DNA of 64,000 nucleotides from NCBI GenBank assembly GCA_910587035.1, contig CAJUMQ010000013.1, positions 6,140 to 70,139 on the forward strand. The letters run 5' to 3'. The translations under genes and the position numbers were made by a program. This DNA is from an uncultured Desulfovibrio sp. GTDB lineage: Bacteria > Desulfobacterota > Desulfovibrionia > Desulfovibrionales > Desulfovibrionaceae. Positions 27,995 through 36,241 of this stretch are shown in pieces (position 1 is the stretch's first letter; every line of letters begins with the position of its first letter). A model generated the notes under the pieces. That model saw only the letters and a program-made list of their open reading frames with translations. It was not told the origin of the DNA and did no database searches.

Positions 27995-28917
27995 TGCGCA
28001 AGACACTCCCCCAGATTTCCCTTGTCCCCGCACTGCTGGCGCTACTGCTTTTATTGCCGCAGACTGCCAGGGCTGCCGATGGTGGCACCATACTAACCGG
28101 CAAGGTCGTGCCCACTGTGGTGCGCGCTGTGCCCATGCCGTTCAATTCCATAATCAACGAAGTGCTGGTGCGCCCCGGGGACGCGGTCCAGGCAGGGCAG
28201 CCCCTGCTGCGCTTCCACCTGCAGGGGGAGGCCGAGAGAATCCTGCAGCGGGAGATCACCAATGGCGCGGGCAATGAGGAGCTGCGCGGGCAGATTCTTG
28301 ATACCGAGCGACAGCTCGCCACCATGAATGCAGAGCGCAACAAGACACGCCAGCTGGTTTCCAGCGGTCTGGGCTCGCGCCAGGCTCTGGCCAGGCTGGA
28401 GAGCAATGTGGAATCCCTCCAGAGCCGCATCGATCTTTTGCGCACCATGATAAAGAAAAACGAGGCCAATTTTAAATCCCGTCTCAAGGAGCTGGAGGAG
28501 TATTTTGGCCAGCCGCTCAAGGAGGGCGGGCAGCTGCCGGAGACAATGGTGCTGGCCTCACCCATCACCGGTTATGTGCTCTCCATTTCCCCATCCCTCA
28601 ATCCCGGCCAGATGGTGGCAGCCGGCGAGTCCACGGTCCAGGTGGGCCAGCTAAACCCGGTGCTGATCCAGGTGCCGGTATATGAGGCGGAGATAAACCG
28701 CATTAAGGTTGGCGATACGGCCACGGTGGAGATTCCCTCCCTGGATCAAAGAAAGTTCAAGGGCATTGTCAGCGAGATATCATGGATCTCGTCGGACATG
28801 AATGTCGCCAATCCATCCTATTACACTGTCGAGCTTACAGTTCCCAACCAGGATCTGGTGCTCAAGCCAGGTTTCAAGGCCGTTGTGCGTTTTACCGCCG
28901 GCCGGCATGCTGAATGA
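27994..28917 (+). CDS. HlyD/RND-type periplasmic adaptor (membrane fusion protein)
   Basis: 307 residues with an N-terminal signal/anchor (LVPALLALLLLLPQTARAAD). A lipoyl-like half motif (INEVLVRPGDAVQAGQPLLRF), a coiled-coil hairpin (about 80-165), the second lipoyl half (LASPITGYVLSISPSLNPG) and a beta-barrel domain (YEAEINRIKVGDTATVEI) are in family order. AAGGAG precedes ATG 27994, which overlaps the TolC-like stop by one base. It bridges an inner-membrane exporter to the OM channel; the nearest inner-membrane partner is the flippase that follows with ATGA overlap. Confidence 0.88.
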   Translation: MRKTLPQISLVPALLALLLLLPQTARAADGGTILTGKVVPTVVRAVPMPFNSIINEVLVRPGDAVQAGQPLLRFHLQGEAERILQREITNGAGNEELRGQILDTERQLATMNAERNKTRQLVSSGLGSRQALARLESNVESLQSRIDLLRTMIKKNEANFKSRLKELEEYFGQPLKEGGQLPETMVLASPITGYVLSISPSLNPGQMVAAGESTVQVGQLNPVLIQVPVYEAEINRIKVGDTATVEIPSLDQRKFKGIVSEISWISSDMNVANPSYYTVELTVPNQDLVLKPGFKAVVRFTAGRHAE

Positions 28918-30341
28918 AGCTGAAAAGCATACCCAGGCGCCTTGGCTTTATCCTCGGTGCGCAATGGACCAGGGACATAAGCTGGGCGGCCTTCACCATT
29001 CTCCTGGCGCGCCGCAGTCCCGACATACTGGGGCAAATTGTCCTTGCCCTGACCTTCGGCTATCTGGTCAAGACAGTTGTCGATGTAGGACTTAACGATT
29101 TTCTCCTCTCCACCTTTGCCAAGCGGGATGGCAGGCCAAGAGCCCTGCTGGCGGAGGTCACCTGGCTGAAACTCGCAGTCCTTCTGGTGGCCCTGGCCGT
29201 AACATGGCTGATAACAGGCTGGCAGGATTATGGCATGGGCTTGCGCATCGTCATCATGTGCATTGCCGGTGGTCTGGGCCTGGATGCCCTGAGCGATTCC
29301 TTTTTTGCCCTGTGCCAGGCCAGGGGCAGGCAGGATGTGGAAATGCGCATCCGCGCGCCGGCGGCCCTCCTGGGCATAGGCTTTGGCATTACGGCCGTGG
29401 CTCTGGACTGGCAGCCCATCGTCATAGCCCTCTACAAGCCCATCGAGTCCCTGCTCTGCATTATTTTTGCAACAATTTCGCTGGGCAAAAATCCTCTTGC
29501 CAATATCGGCATGGGCGGATTTTTCGATCTTTGCCGGCAAATGAAGCACGGGCTGGTCTTTACCGGCATGGCGGCATGCGCCATGTTCTATAACAAGGTC
29601 AATGTCATTTTTCTAAAAAAATACGGCGGCAATGCCGATGTGGCAGGCTACGGGGTTGCCTGGGAAACGGTGGAGGGCCTCTCGGTGCTGGTATCCAGCG
29701 CGCTGCTTGGCAAGGTCATATTCCCCATGCTGGCTCGTTTGTGGCGCGAAAACCGCGCTGCCTTCAGACGCCTGGCAGGCCAGACCGCCCGCACACTCTG
29801 GGCCGCTTCCCTGCCCCTGATCTACCTCATCTGCGTTGAGAGCGACCGCTTTCTGACCTTCATATATGGACCGCAGTATGCCGAGGCCGTCACCGCGCAG
29901 CAAATTCTCACGCCATGCCTGCTCACCGCCTTTCTGCACAATCTGGCAGCCTATGTGATGATTGGCATGGAGCGCCCTGTGCTTCTTTTTGCCTTTTATC
30001 TGAGCGGAGTTGTGGTCAATCTGGTCTGCTGCCTGTATCTCATACCCCTTTGGCCACTGGCCGGTGCGGCTCTGGCCCTCACCATAACAAAAGTATGGGT
30101 CGCCATTCTCACAGTCAGTTTTTTTCAATACAGGGTTCGTCCCATGAGCGCCAGGCAATGGCTGCTGATGCTTCTGGCTGCGGGGGCCAGTTTTGCTCTC
30201 TGGTGGTGGGGTGGCAGAATCCTGCCAAGGGAGGCTGCAGAGCTGGCCGGACTTGCGCCCCTGCTCGCCCTCTTCTGGCTATGGCGTCCCCCCTCCCTTT
30301 TTGAAAAGGAAGATGATGCCAGGATGCGCCAGGCCTCCTGA
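28914..30341 (+). CDS. Wzx-type polysaccharide flippase (MOP superfamily)
   Basis: 475 residues with about 12-14 hydrophobic membrane segments and no soluble domain, typical of oligosaccharide flippases. Segments such as FTILLARRSPDILGQIVLALTF at the N-terminus and YLSGVVVNLVCCLYLIPLW near the C-terminus are characteristic. It probably flips an undecaprenyl-linked or lipid-linked glycan made by the two GT4 enzymes. ATGA overlap with the adaptor gene. The last 36 bp of this gene form the left edge of the 2530-bp tandem duplication, so a copy of its C-terminal codons recurs at 32836. Confidence 0.85.
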   Translation: MKLKSIPRRLGFILGAQWTRDISWAAFTILLARRSPDILGQIVLALTFGYLVKTVVDVGLNDFLLSTFAKRDGRPRALLAEVTWLKLAVLLVALAVTWLITGWQDYGMGLRIVIMCIAGGLGLDALSDSFFALCQARGRQDVEMRIRAPAALLGIGFGITAVALDWQPIVIALYKPIESLLCIIFATISLGKNPLANIGMGGFFDLCRQMKHGLVFTGMAACAMFYNKVNVIFLKKYGGNADVAGYGVAWETVEGLSVLVSSALLGKVIFPMLARLWRENRAAFRRLAGQTARTLWAASLPLIYLICVESDRFLTFIYGPQYAEAVTAQQILTPCLLTAFLHNLAAYVMIGMERPVLLFAFYLSGVVVNLVCCLYLIPLWPLAGAALALTITKVWVAILTVSFFQYRVRPMSARQWLLMLLAAGASFALWWWGGRILPREAAELAGLAPLLALFWLWRPPSLFEKEDDARMRQAS

Positions 30342-30390
30342 GCCATCGCAGGCATCCCCTGGCGCAAAAAACCTTTTTTGGAGAGATTTA

Positions 30391-31608
30391 ATGAATCAGT
30401 CCCGCCTGATTGAGACCCTGTCCGCTTTTGCCGCATGCAATGATACGCCAGGCAATGGCGTGACCCGTTTTTCCTGGTCCGGCGCGGACAAGAAGGCGCG
30501 CCAATTACTTGCGCGCATCTGCCTGGAGCTGGGCCTGACAGTTAGCACCGATGGCATTGGCAATGTGCGCGCGGTGCTGCCGGGCGAGGGGGAGCCAGTG
30601 GGGGTGATTCTTGGCTCCCATATGGATTCCGTGCGCAATGGCGGCCAGTTTGACGGAATTTATGGTGTCTGCGCGGCGCTGGAGGTCATACGCTCAATCT
30701 GCGAATCTGGCGCCAGACCCAAAAAGGGAATCGAACTGGTGGCCTTTGCGGAAGAGGAAGGCTCCAATTTTGGCTGTACCTGCCTGGGCAGCAAGGCTGT
30801 CACAGGTCATCTTGATCTTGCGGAACTGAAAATCCTGGCCGGCGGCAAAGCCTGGGAGTGCCTGAAAAACTTTGGCCTTGAGCCGGAAAATCTCCCACGC
30901 CAGCAGTTTACAGATCAAAATGGCGCGGTATTTCTGGAAGTCCACATTGAGCAGAACAGATATCTGGAGGAAAATCAAAAAAGCCTGGGCATAGTCACAG
31001 CCATTTGCGGTATGCGCCTGTATGCCGTCACCTTCACCGGCGTGGCGGATCATGCAGCCAGCCCCATGGAAGGCAGACGCGACCCCATGGCGGCCTTCGC
31101 GCGTTTTGCCTCCCACATGGAGGACATGTGCCGGGCGGGCAAACTGGGTCGGCATTATTCCGTTACCATTGGCAAGGTGGAGTGCTGGCCCAATGTCGGC
31201 ATTGTCTCACCGGAAAAGGTGGCCTTTACCATTGATTTTCGCCATGTGGATGTGCCGGTGCTGGAGGCTGGCGCAAGGCGGGTGCTGGAGATGTGCCGAC
31301 AGATTGCAGACATGTATCATGTGGGAATGGAGGCCACGCTGCTTTCCGCAAGCGGTGGCAGCCGGATGGACCCGGCTCTGGACGATCTGCTGCGCCAGGC
31401 TGCGAATGAGCGTGGCGTGGCCTGGATGGACATGATAAGCGGACCAGCCCATGACGCGGCCTGTATGGCCAGGGTCATGCCCACTGCCCTGCTGTTTGTG
31501 CCCAGCGCCAAAGGGTTAAGCCATTGCCCGCAGGAATATACGGAACCTGGATATCTGGCCCTGGGGGCTCAAATTCTGGAGGATGTCACGCGCAGACTGG
31601 CAATGTGA
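30391..31608 (+). CDS. M20 family Zn amidohydrolase (allantoate/N-carbamoyl amino acid hydrolase type), copy 1
   Basis: 405 residues. Metal-site motifs of the M20/AllC-HyuC family are intact: GSHMDSVRNGGQFDG, the FAEEEGSNF Glu pair, EVHIEQ and the C-terminal GLSHCPQEYTEP His. These enzymes hydrolyse N-carbamoyl-amino acids, allantoate or ureidoglycine-like substrates; the exact substrate is not readable. GGAGAG lies 5-6 nt before ATG 30391. It starts 49 bp after the flippase and probably continues that transcript. It converges with rlmN 24 bp downstream. A second, apparently identical copy is at 32921. Confidence 0.9.
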   Translation: MNQSRLIETLSAFAACNDTPGNGVTRFSWSGADKKARQLLARICLELGLTVSTDGIGNVRAVLPGEGEPVGVILGSHMDSVRNGGQFDGIYGVCAALEVIRSICESGARPKKGIELVAFAEEEGSNFGCTCLGSKAVTGHLDLAELKILAGGKAWECLKNFGLEPENLPRQQFTDQNGAVFLEVHIEQNRYLEENQKSLGIVTAICGMRLYAVTFTGVADHAASPMEGRRDPMAAFARFASHMEDMCRAGKLGRHYSVTIGKVECWPNVGIVSPEKVAFTIDFRHVDVPVLEAGARRVLEMCRQIADMYHVGMEATLLSASGGSRMDPALDDLLRQAANERGVAWMDMISGPAHDAACMARVMPTALLFVPSAKGLSHCPQEYTEPGYLALGAQILEDVTRRLAM

Positions 31609-31632
31609 GGGGAATAGATCAGACCCGTGTTT

Positions 31633-32718
31633 TCAGTCAAGGCCGCCCTGGGAGGCGGTGAGCTGGCCACATGCCGCCGCTATGTCCCCGCCTCTGCTCT
31701 TACGCAGGATGGCGGTGATGTTTCTGTCACAAAGATATTTCTGGAAGATTTCAACATCATGGGGATCAGGAGCCCGAAATGGCGCGCCAGGAACAGGATT
31801 GTAGGTTATCAGGTTAAGTTTGCCCCGAAATGCGGACACTATTGACACCAGCTCGCGGGCATGGGCAATGGTGTCATTCACTCCCCCCAGAAGCAAATAT
31901 TCAAATGTTATCCTTTCCCTTGTCTTGAGAGGGTATTTTTTCAGGGATGCCAACATTTCCGCAAGGGGCCAGCGGGCGGCTCCGGGCATTATCCTGGCCC
32001 GCAGTTCCTGATTGGGGGCATGCAGAGACACCGCAAGATAAGCCAGACCACTGTCGCCAAGCTCGCGCAGGCCCCTTTGCACCCCGCATGTTGAGACCGT
32101 GATGCGGCGTGGGGAAAAATTGAGCCCGCAGGGATCGGCAAGCACCTTGAGGGCAGGCACAAGATTGGGATTGAGAAGGGGTTCCCCCATGCCCATGAAC
32201 ACCAGATTGCGCAAAACGGGCCATTCCGGCCGGCTATCATTGAGATAATGCCTGCCAATCAGCACCTGGCCAAGGATCTCGCTCCGGCTCATGTTGCGTT
32301 TAAAACCCATCTGGCCTGTAGCGCAAAAAACACAGCCCATGGCGCAGCCAATCTGGGTGGAGAGGCATTGGCTCCAGCGCACAATGCCCTCGCGGTTGGG
32401 CGCGGGAATGAGAACGGTCTCGGCGCGGCAGCCATCGGCAAAACGCAGGAGAAATTTGACTGTTCCGTCCGGAGCCACGCTGGTCATGTCGATCTCCGGC
32501 CAGATGATTGCCGCGCGCCGGGCCAGAGTCTGCCTGAGGCTCTTGGAAACATTGGTCATGCAGTCAAAATCCCTGGCCATTTTCTGCCATATCCACTGCC
32601 ATACCTGTCTTGCGCGGAATGCCGGCTGGCCAAGCTCCCCGGTAAACCAGGCCTCCATTGCCGGCAGGTCAAAATCCAGAAGATTCACAGGCTCCCGCAT
32701 GTCTGTTTCCATTGTCAT
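31633..32718 (-). CDS. rlmN: RlmN 23S rRNA/tRNA m2A methyltransferase (radical SAM), copy 1
   Basis: 361 residues from the chosen ATG. The radical-SAM CX3CX2C motif is GCAMGCVFC, and the two methyl-transfer cysteines are present: WSQCLSTQIG and, near the C-terminus, IAAACGQL. It methylates A2503 of 23S rRNA and A37 of some tRNAs using two SAM. The start is uncertain; ATG 32718, 32712 and 32700 are all in frame without a strong ribosome site. The promoter region upstream is retained in this copy up to 32835. Confidence 0.92.
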   Translation of the reverse strand: MTMETDMREPVNLLDFDLPAMEAWFTGELGQPAFRARQVWQWIWQKMARDFDCMTNVSKSLRQTLARRAAIIWPEIDMTSVAPDGTVKFLLRFADGCRAETVLIPAPNREGIVRWSQCLSTQIGCAMGCVFCATGQMGFKRNMSRSEILGQVLIGRHYLNDSRPEWPVLRNLVFMGMGEPLLNPNLVPALKVLADPCGLNFSPRRITVSTCGVQRGLRELGDSGLAYLAVSLHAPNQELRARIMPGAARWPLAEMLASLKKYPLKTRERITFEYLLLGGVNDTIAHARELVSIVSAFRGKLNLITYNPVPGAPFRAPDPHDVEIFQKYLCDRNITAILRKSRGGDIAAACGQLTASQGGLD

Positions 32719-32920
32719 GGCGCAAATAAACATATGACAGAGGCATTTGTCAAATGAGTCCTTTACAAAACGGCTGAAATTGACTACAAGGTTCATCTCA
32801 TATATCACCATAACTTGATATACAGATATTAATATAAGGAAGATGATGCCAGGATGCGCCAGGCCTCCTGAGCCATCGCAGGCATCCCCTGGCGCAAAAA
32901 ACCTTTTTTGGAGAGATTTA

Positions 32921-34138
32921 ATGAATCAGTCCCGCCTGATTGAGACCCTGTCCGCTTTTGCCGCATGCAATGATACGCCAGGCAATGGCGTGACCCGTTT
33001 TTCCTGGTCCGGCGCGGACAAGAAGGCGCGCCAATTACTTGCGCGCATCTGCCTGGAGCTGGGCCTGACAGTTAGCACCGATGGCATTGGCAATGTGCGC
33101 GCGGTGCTGCCGGGCGAGGGGGAGCCAGTGGGGGTGATTCTTGGCTCCCATATGGATTCCGTGCGCAATGGCGGCCAGTTTGACGGAATTTATGGTGTCT
33201 GCGCGGCGCTGGAGGTCATACGCTCAATCTGCGAATCTGGCGCCAGACCCAAAAAGGGAATCGAACTGGTGGCCTTTGCGGAAGAGGAAGGCTCCAATTT
33301 TGGCTGTACCTGCCTGGGCAGCAAGGCTGTCACAGGTCATCTTGATCTTGCGGAACTGAAAATCCTGGCCGGCGGCAAAGCCTGGGAGTGCCTGAAAAAC
33401 TTTGGCCTTGAGCCGGAAAATCTCCCACGCCAGCAGTTTACAGATCAAAATGGCGCGGTATTTCTGGAAGTCCACATTGAGCAGAACAGATATCTGGAGG
33501 AAAATCAAAAAAGCCTGGGCATAGTCACAGCCATTTGCGGTATGCGCCTGTATGCCGTCACCTTCACCGGCGTGGCGGATCATGCAGCCAGCCCCATGGA
33601 AGGCAGACGCGACCCCATGGCGGCCTTCGCGCGTTTTGCCTCCCACATGGAGGACATGTGCCGGGCGGGCAAACTGGGTCGGCATTATTCCGTTACCATT
33701 GGCAAGGTGGAGTGCTGGCCCAATGTCGGCATTGTCTCACCGGAAAAGGTGGCCTTTACCATTGATTTTCGCCATGTGGATGTGCCGGTGCTGGAGGCTG
33801 GCGCAAGGCGGGTGCTGGAGATGTGCCGACAGATTGCAGACATGTATCATGTGGGAATGGAGGCCACGCTGCTTTCCGCAAGCGGTGGCAGCCGGATGGA
33901 CCCGGCTCTGGACGATCTGCTGCGCCAGGCTGCGAATGAGCGTGGCGTGGCCTGGATGGACATGATAAGCGGACCAGCCCATGACGCGGCCTGTATGGCC
34001 AGGGTCATGCCCACTGCCCTGCTGTTTGTGCCCAGCGCCAAAGGGTTAAGCCATTGCCCGCAGGAATATACGGAACCTGGATATCTGGCCCTGGGGGCTC
34101 AAATTCTGGAGGATGTCACGCGCAGACTGGCAATGTGA
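32921..34138 (+). CDS. M20 family Zn amidohydrolase, copy 2
   Basis: Same 405-residue protein as at 30391-31608, with the same metal-binding motifs and no visible difference. Unlike copy 1 it is not downstream of the flippase operon; instead a relocated copy of the panC promoter region (about 32780-32835) lies upstream, so its expression may differ. Only the last 36 bp of the flippase gene precede it. Confidence 0.88.
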   Translation: MNQSRLIETLSAFAACNDTPGNGVTRFSWSGADKKARQLLARICLELGLTVSTDGIGNVRAVLPGEGEPVGVILGSHMDSVRNGGQFDGIYGVCAALEVIRSICESGARPKKGIELVAFAEEEGSNFGCTCLGSKAVTGHLDLAELKILAGGKAWECLKNFGLEPENLPRQQFTDQNGAVFLEVHIEQNRYLEENQKSLGIVTAICGMRLYAVTFTGVADHAASPMEGRRDPMAAFARFASHMEDMCRAGKLGRHYSVTIGKVECWPNVGIVSPEKVAFTIDFRHVDVPVLEAGARRVLEMCRQIADMYHVGMEATLLSASGGSRMDPALDDLLRQAANERGVAWMDMISGPAHDAACMARVMPTALLFVPSAKGLSHCPQEYTEPGYLALGAQILEDVTRRLAM

Positions 34139-34162
34139 GGGGAATAGATCAGACCCGTGTTT

Positions 34163-35248
34163 TCAGTCAAGGCCGCCCTGGGAGGCGGTGAGCTGGCCAC
34201 ATGCCGCCGCTATGTCCCCGCCTCTGCTCTTACGCAGGATGGCGGTGATGTTTCTGTCACAAAGATATTTCTGGAAGATTTCAACATCATGGGGATCAGG
34301 AGCCCGAAATGGCGCGCCAGGAACAGGATTGTAGGTTATCAGGTTAAGTTTGCCCCGAAATGCGGACACTATTGACACCAGCTCGCGGGCATGGGCAATG
34401 GTGTCATTCACTCCCCCCAGAAGCAAATATTCAAATGTTATCCTTTCCCTTGTCTTGAGAGGGTATTTTTTCAGGGATGCCAACATTTCCGCAAGGGGCC
34501 AGCGGGCGGCTCCGGGCATTATCCTGGCCCGCAGTTCCTGATTGGGGGCATGCAGAGACACCGCAAGATAAGCCAGACCACTGTCGCCAAGCTCGCGCAG
34601 GCCCCTTTGCACCCCGCATGTTGAGACCGTGATGCGGCGTGGGGAAAAATTGAGCCCGCAGGGATCGGCAAGCACCTTGAGGGCAGGCACAAGATTGGGA
34701 TTGAGAAGGGGTTCCCCCATGCCCATGAACACCAGATTGCGCAAAACGGGCCATTCCGGCCGGCTATCATTGAGATAATGCCTGCCAATCAGCACCTGGC
34801 CAAGGATCTCGCTCCGGCTCATGTTGCGTTTAAAACCCATCTGGCCTGTAGCGCAAAAAACACAGCCCATGGCGCAGCCAATCTGGGTGGAGAGGCATTG
34901 GCTCCAGCGCACAATGCCCTCGCGGTTGGGCGCGGGAATGAGAACGGTCTCGGCGCGGCAGCCATCGGCAAAACGCAGGAGAAATTTGACTGTTCCGTCC
35001 GGAGCCACGCTGGTCATGTCGATCTCCGGCCAGATGATTGCCGCGCGCCGGGCCAGAGTCTGCCTGAGGCTCTTGGAAACATTGGTCATGCAGTCAAAAT
35101 CCCTGGCCATTTTCTGCCATATCCACTGCCATACCTGTCTTGCGCGGAATGCCGGCTGGCCAAGCTCCCCGGTAAACCAGGCCTCCATTGCCGGCAGGTC
35201 AAAATCCAGAAGATTCACAGGCTCCCGCATGTCTGTTTCCATTGTCAT
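34163..35248 (-). CDS. rlmN: RlmN 23S rRNA/tRNA m2A methyltransferase, copy 2
   Basis: Same protein as copy 1 (31633-32718). This copy has the original upstream context, divergent from panC with ~115 bp between start codons. The frame stays open further upstream to 35452 but that part overlaps panC and is not credible as coding. Confidence 0.92.
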   Translation of the reverse strand: MTMETDMREPVNLLDFDLPAMEAWFTGELGQPAFRARQVWQWIWQKMARDFDCMTNVSKSLRQTLARRAAIIWPEIDMTSVAPDGTVKFLLRFADGCRAETVLIPAPNREGIVRWSQCLSTQIGCAMGCVFCATGQMGFKRNMSRSEILGQVLIGRHYLNDSRPEWPVLRNLVFMGMGEPLLNPNLVPALKVLADPCGLNFSPRRITVSTCGVQRGLRELGDSGLAYLAVSLHAPNQELRARIMPGAARWPLAEMLASLKKYPLKTRERITFEYLLLGGVNDTIAHARELVSIVSAFRGKLNLITYNPVPGAPFRAPDPHDVEIFQKYLCDRNITAILRKSRGGDIAAACGQLTASQGGLD

Positions 35249-35309
35249 GGCGCAAATAAACATATGACAGAGGCATTTGTCAAATGAGTCCTTTACAAAA
35301 CGGCTGAAA

Positions 35310-35338
35310 TTGACTACAAGGTTCATCTCATATATCAC
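35310..35338 (+). promoter_or_regulatory. Candidate panC promoter
   Basis: TTGACT (35310-35315), a 17-bp spacer and TATCAC, or the better TATATC with a 15-bp spacer, precede panC ATG 35364 by ~26 bp. The same sequence occurs in copy 1 at about 32780-32808, where it points towards the second amidohydrolase gene. Confidence 0.4.
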
Positions 35339-35363
35339 CATAACTTGATATACAGATATTAAT

Positions 35364-36212
35364 ATGCAGATATTTACAAATCCGGCGGAAATGGCGGCCC
35401 AATGCCGCCAATGGCACAGGGATGGTGATGACATAGCCCTGGTGCCAACCATGGGCTACTATCATGCGGGGCACGAATCCCTCATGGACTGGGGCAGGCA
35501 GCAGGCCAAAAGGCTGGTGGTGAGCCTTTTTGTCAATCCCACGCAGTTTGGTCCTGCAGAGGATCTGGCGGCCTATCCCCGCGATTTTGAAAGGGACAGC
35601 GCCATAGCCGCAAGCCATGGCGCTGATGCGCTTTTTGCGCCTGCGCCAGAGGATATGTACGCTCCGGATCATGCCACCTGGGTGGAAGCTCCGGCCCTGG
35701 CAGCCGGCTTGTGCGGCAAAAGCCGTCCCATTCATTTCCGGGGTGTGTGCACGGTGGTTTTGAAGCTGCTGGCCATCACCGGCGCCGATGTCGCTGTTTT
35801 TGGACAGAAGGACTGGCAGCAGCAGGCTATCATCCGGCGCATGGTCCGGGATCTCAACCTGCCGGTGCGCATTGACGCCAGGCCCACAGCCAGGGCCGAG
35901 GATGGTCTGGCCCTCTCCTCCAGGAATGTCTATATGACGGAGTCAGAGCGTGCGCAGGCGCCGCATATCCGCAAGGGTCTGCTGCTGGCAAGGGACATGG
36001 CGGCCGCCGGCGAGAGGGATGGCGAAAAACTGCGTCAGGCTGTGCTCGCTTACTGGTCTGGGCAAATGCCCCTTGGCAAAATCGATTATCTGAGCATGGT
36101 GCATCCTGAAAGCATCGAGCCCCTGGCGCGAATCGAAGACAGGGCATTGCTGGCTTGCGCCGTGCAACTGGGCAAGTCGCGCCTGATTGACAATATATTA
36201 CTTGCAGAATAG
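35364..36212 (+). CDS. panC: Pantothenate synthetase
   Basis: 282 residues. Signature elements are VPTMGYYHAGHESL (HxGH nucleotide motif), FVNPTQFGPAEDL, VFGQKDWQQ, and RAEDGLALSSRNVYM (KMSKS-like loop and SSRN). It condenses pantoate and beta-alanine with ATP to pantothenate for CoA synthesis. No Shine-Dalgarno sequence precedes ATG 35364 (gatatacagatattaat), which is unusual for this window. The right edge of the tandem duplication falls inside this start codon, but the gene itself is intact. Confidence 0.95.
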   Translation: MQIFTNPAEMAAQCRQWHRDGDDIALVPTMGYYHAGHESLMDWGRQQAKRLVVSLFVNPTQFGPAEDLAAYPRDFERDSAIAASHGADALFAPAPEDMYAPDHATWVEAPALAAGLCGKSRPIHFRGVCTVVLKLLAITGADVAVFGQKDWQQQAIIRRMVRDLNLPVRIDARPTARAEDGLALSSRNVYMTESERAQAPHIRKGLLLARDMAAAGERDGEKLRQAVLAYWSGQMPLGKIDYLSMVHPESIEPLARIEDRALLACAVQLGKSRLIDNILLAE

Positions 36213-36241
36213 ACGGGGCGACCCGGCAAAGGAGACATGGC

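Larger units (their letters stand above)
30306..32835. repeat. Tandem duplication, copy 1 (2530 bp)
   Basis: This block is repeated head-to-tail immediately downstream. It runs from aaggaagatg inside the flippase 3' end to ttaatat, which includes the first two bases of the panC start codon in copy 2. All reading frames in the two copies have identical lengths and sequences at an offset of exactly 2530. No microhomology is present at the junction. Confidence 0.95.
32836..35365. repeat. Tandem duplication, copy 2 (2530 bp)
   Basis: Exact repeat of 30306-32835. It ends at the second base of the panC start codon (ATG 35364-35366), where the two copies diverge (gcag after copy 2, aagg after copy 1). 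Confidence 0.95.

Noticed and set aside
26528..28917. Complete drug-efflux or type I secretion system
   Set aside because: No RND, MFS or ABC pump gene accompanies the OM channel and adaptor.
36213..36241. SAM riboswitch before metK
   Set aside because: Only 29 bp separate panC and metK, too short for any known SAM aptamer.
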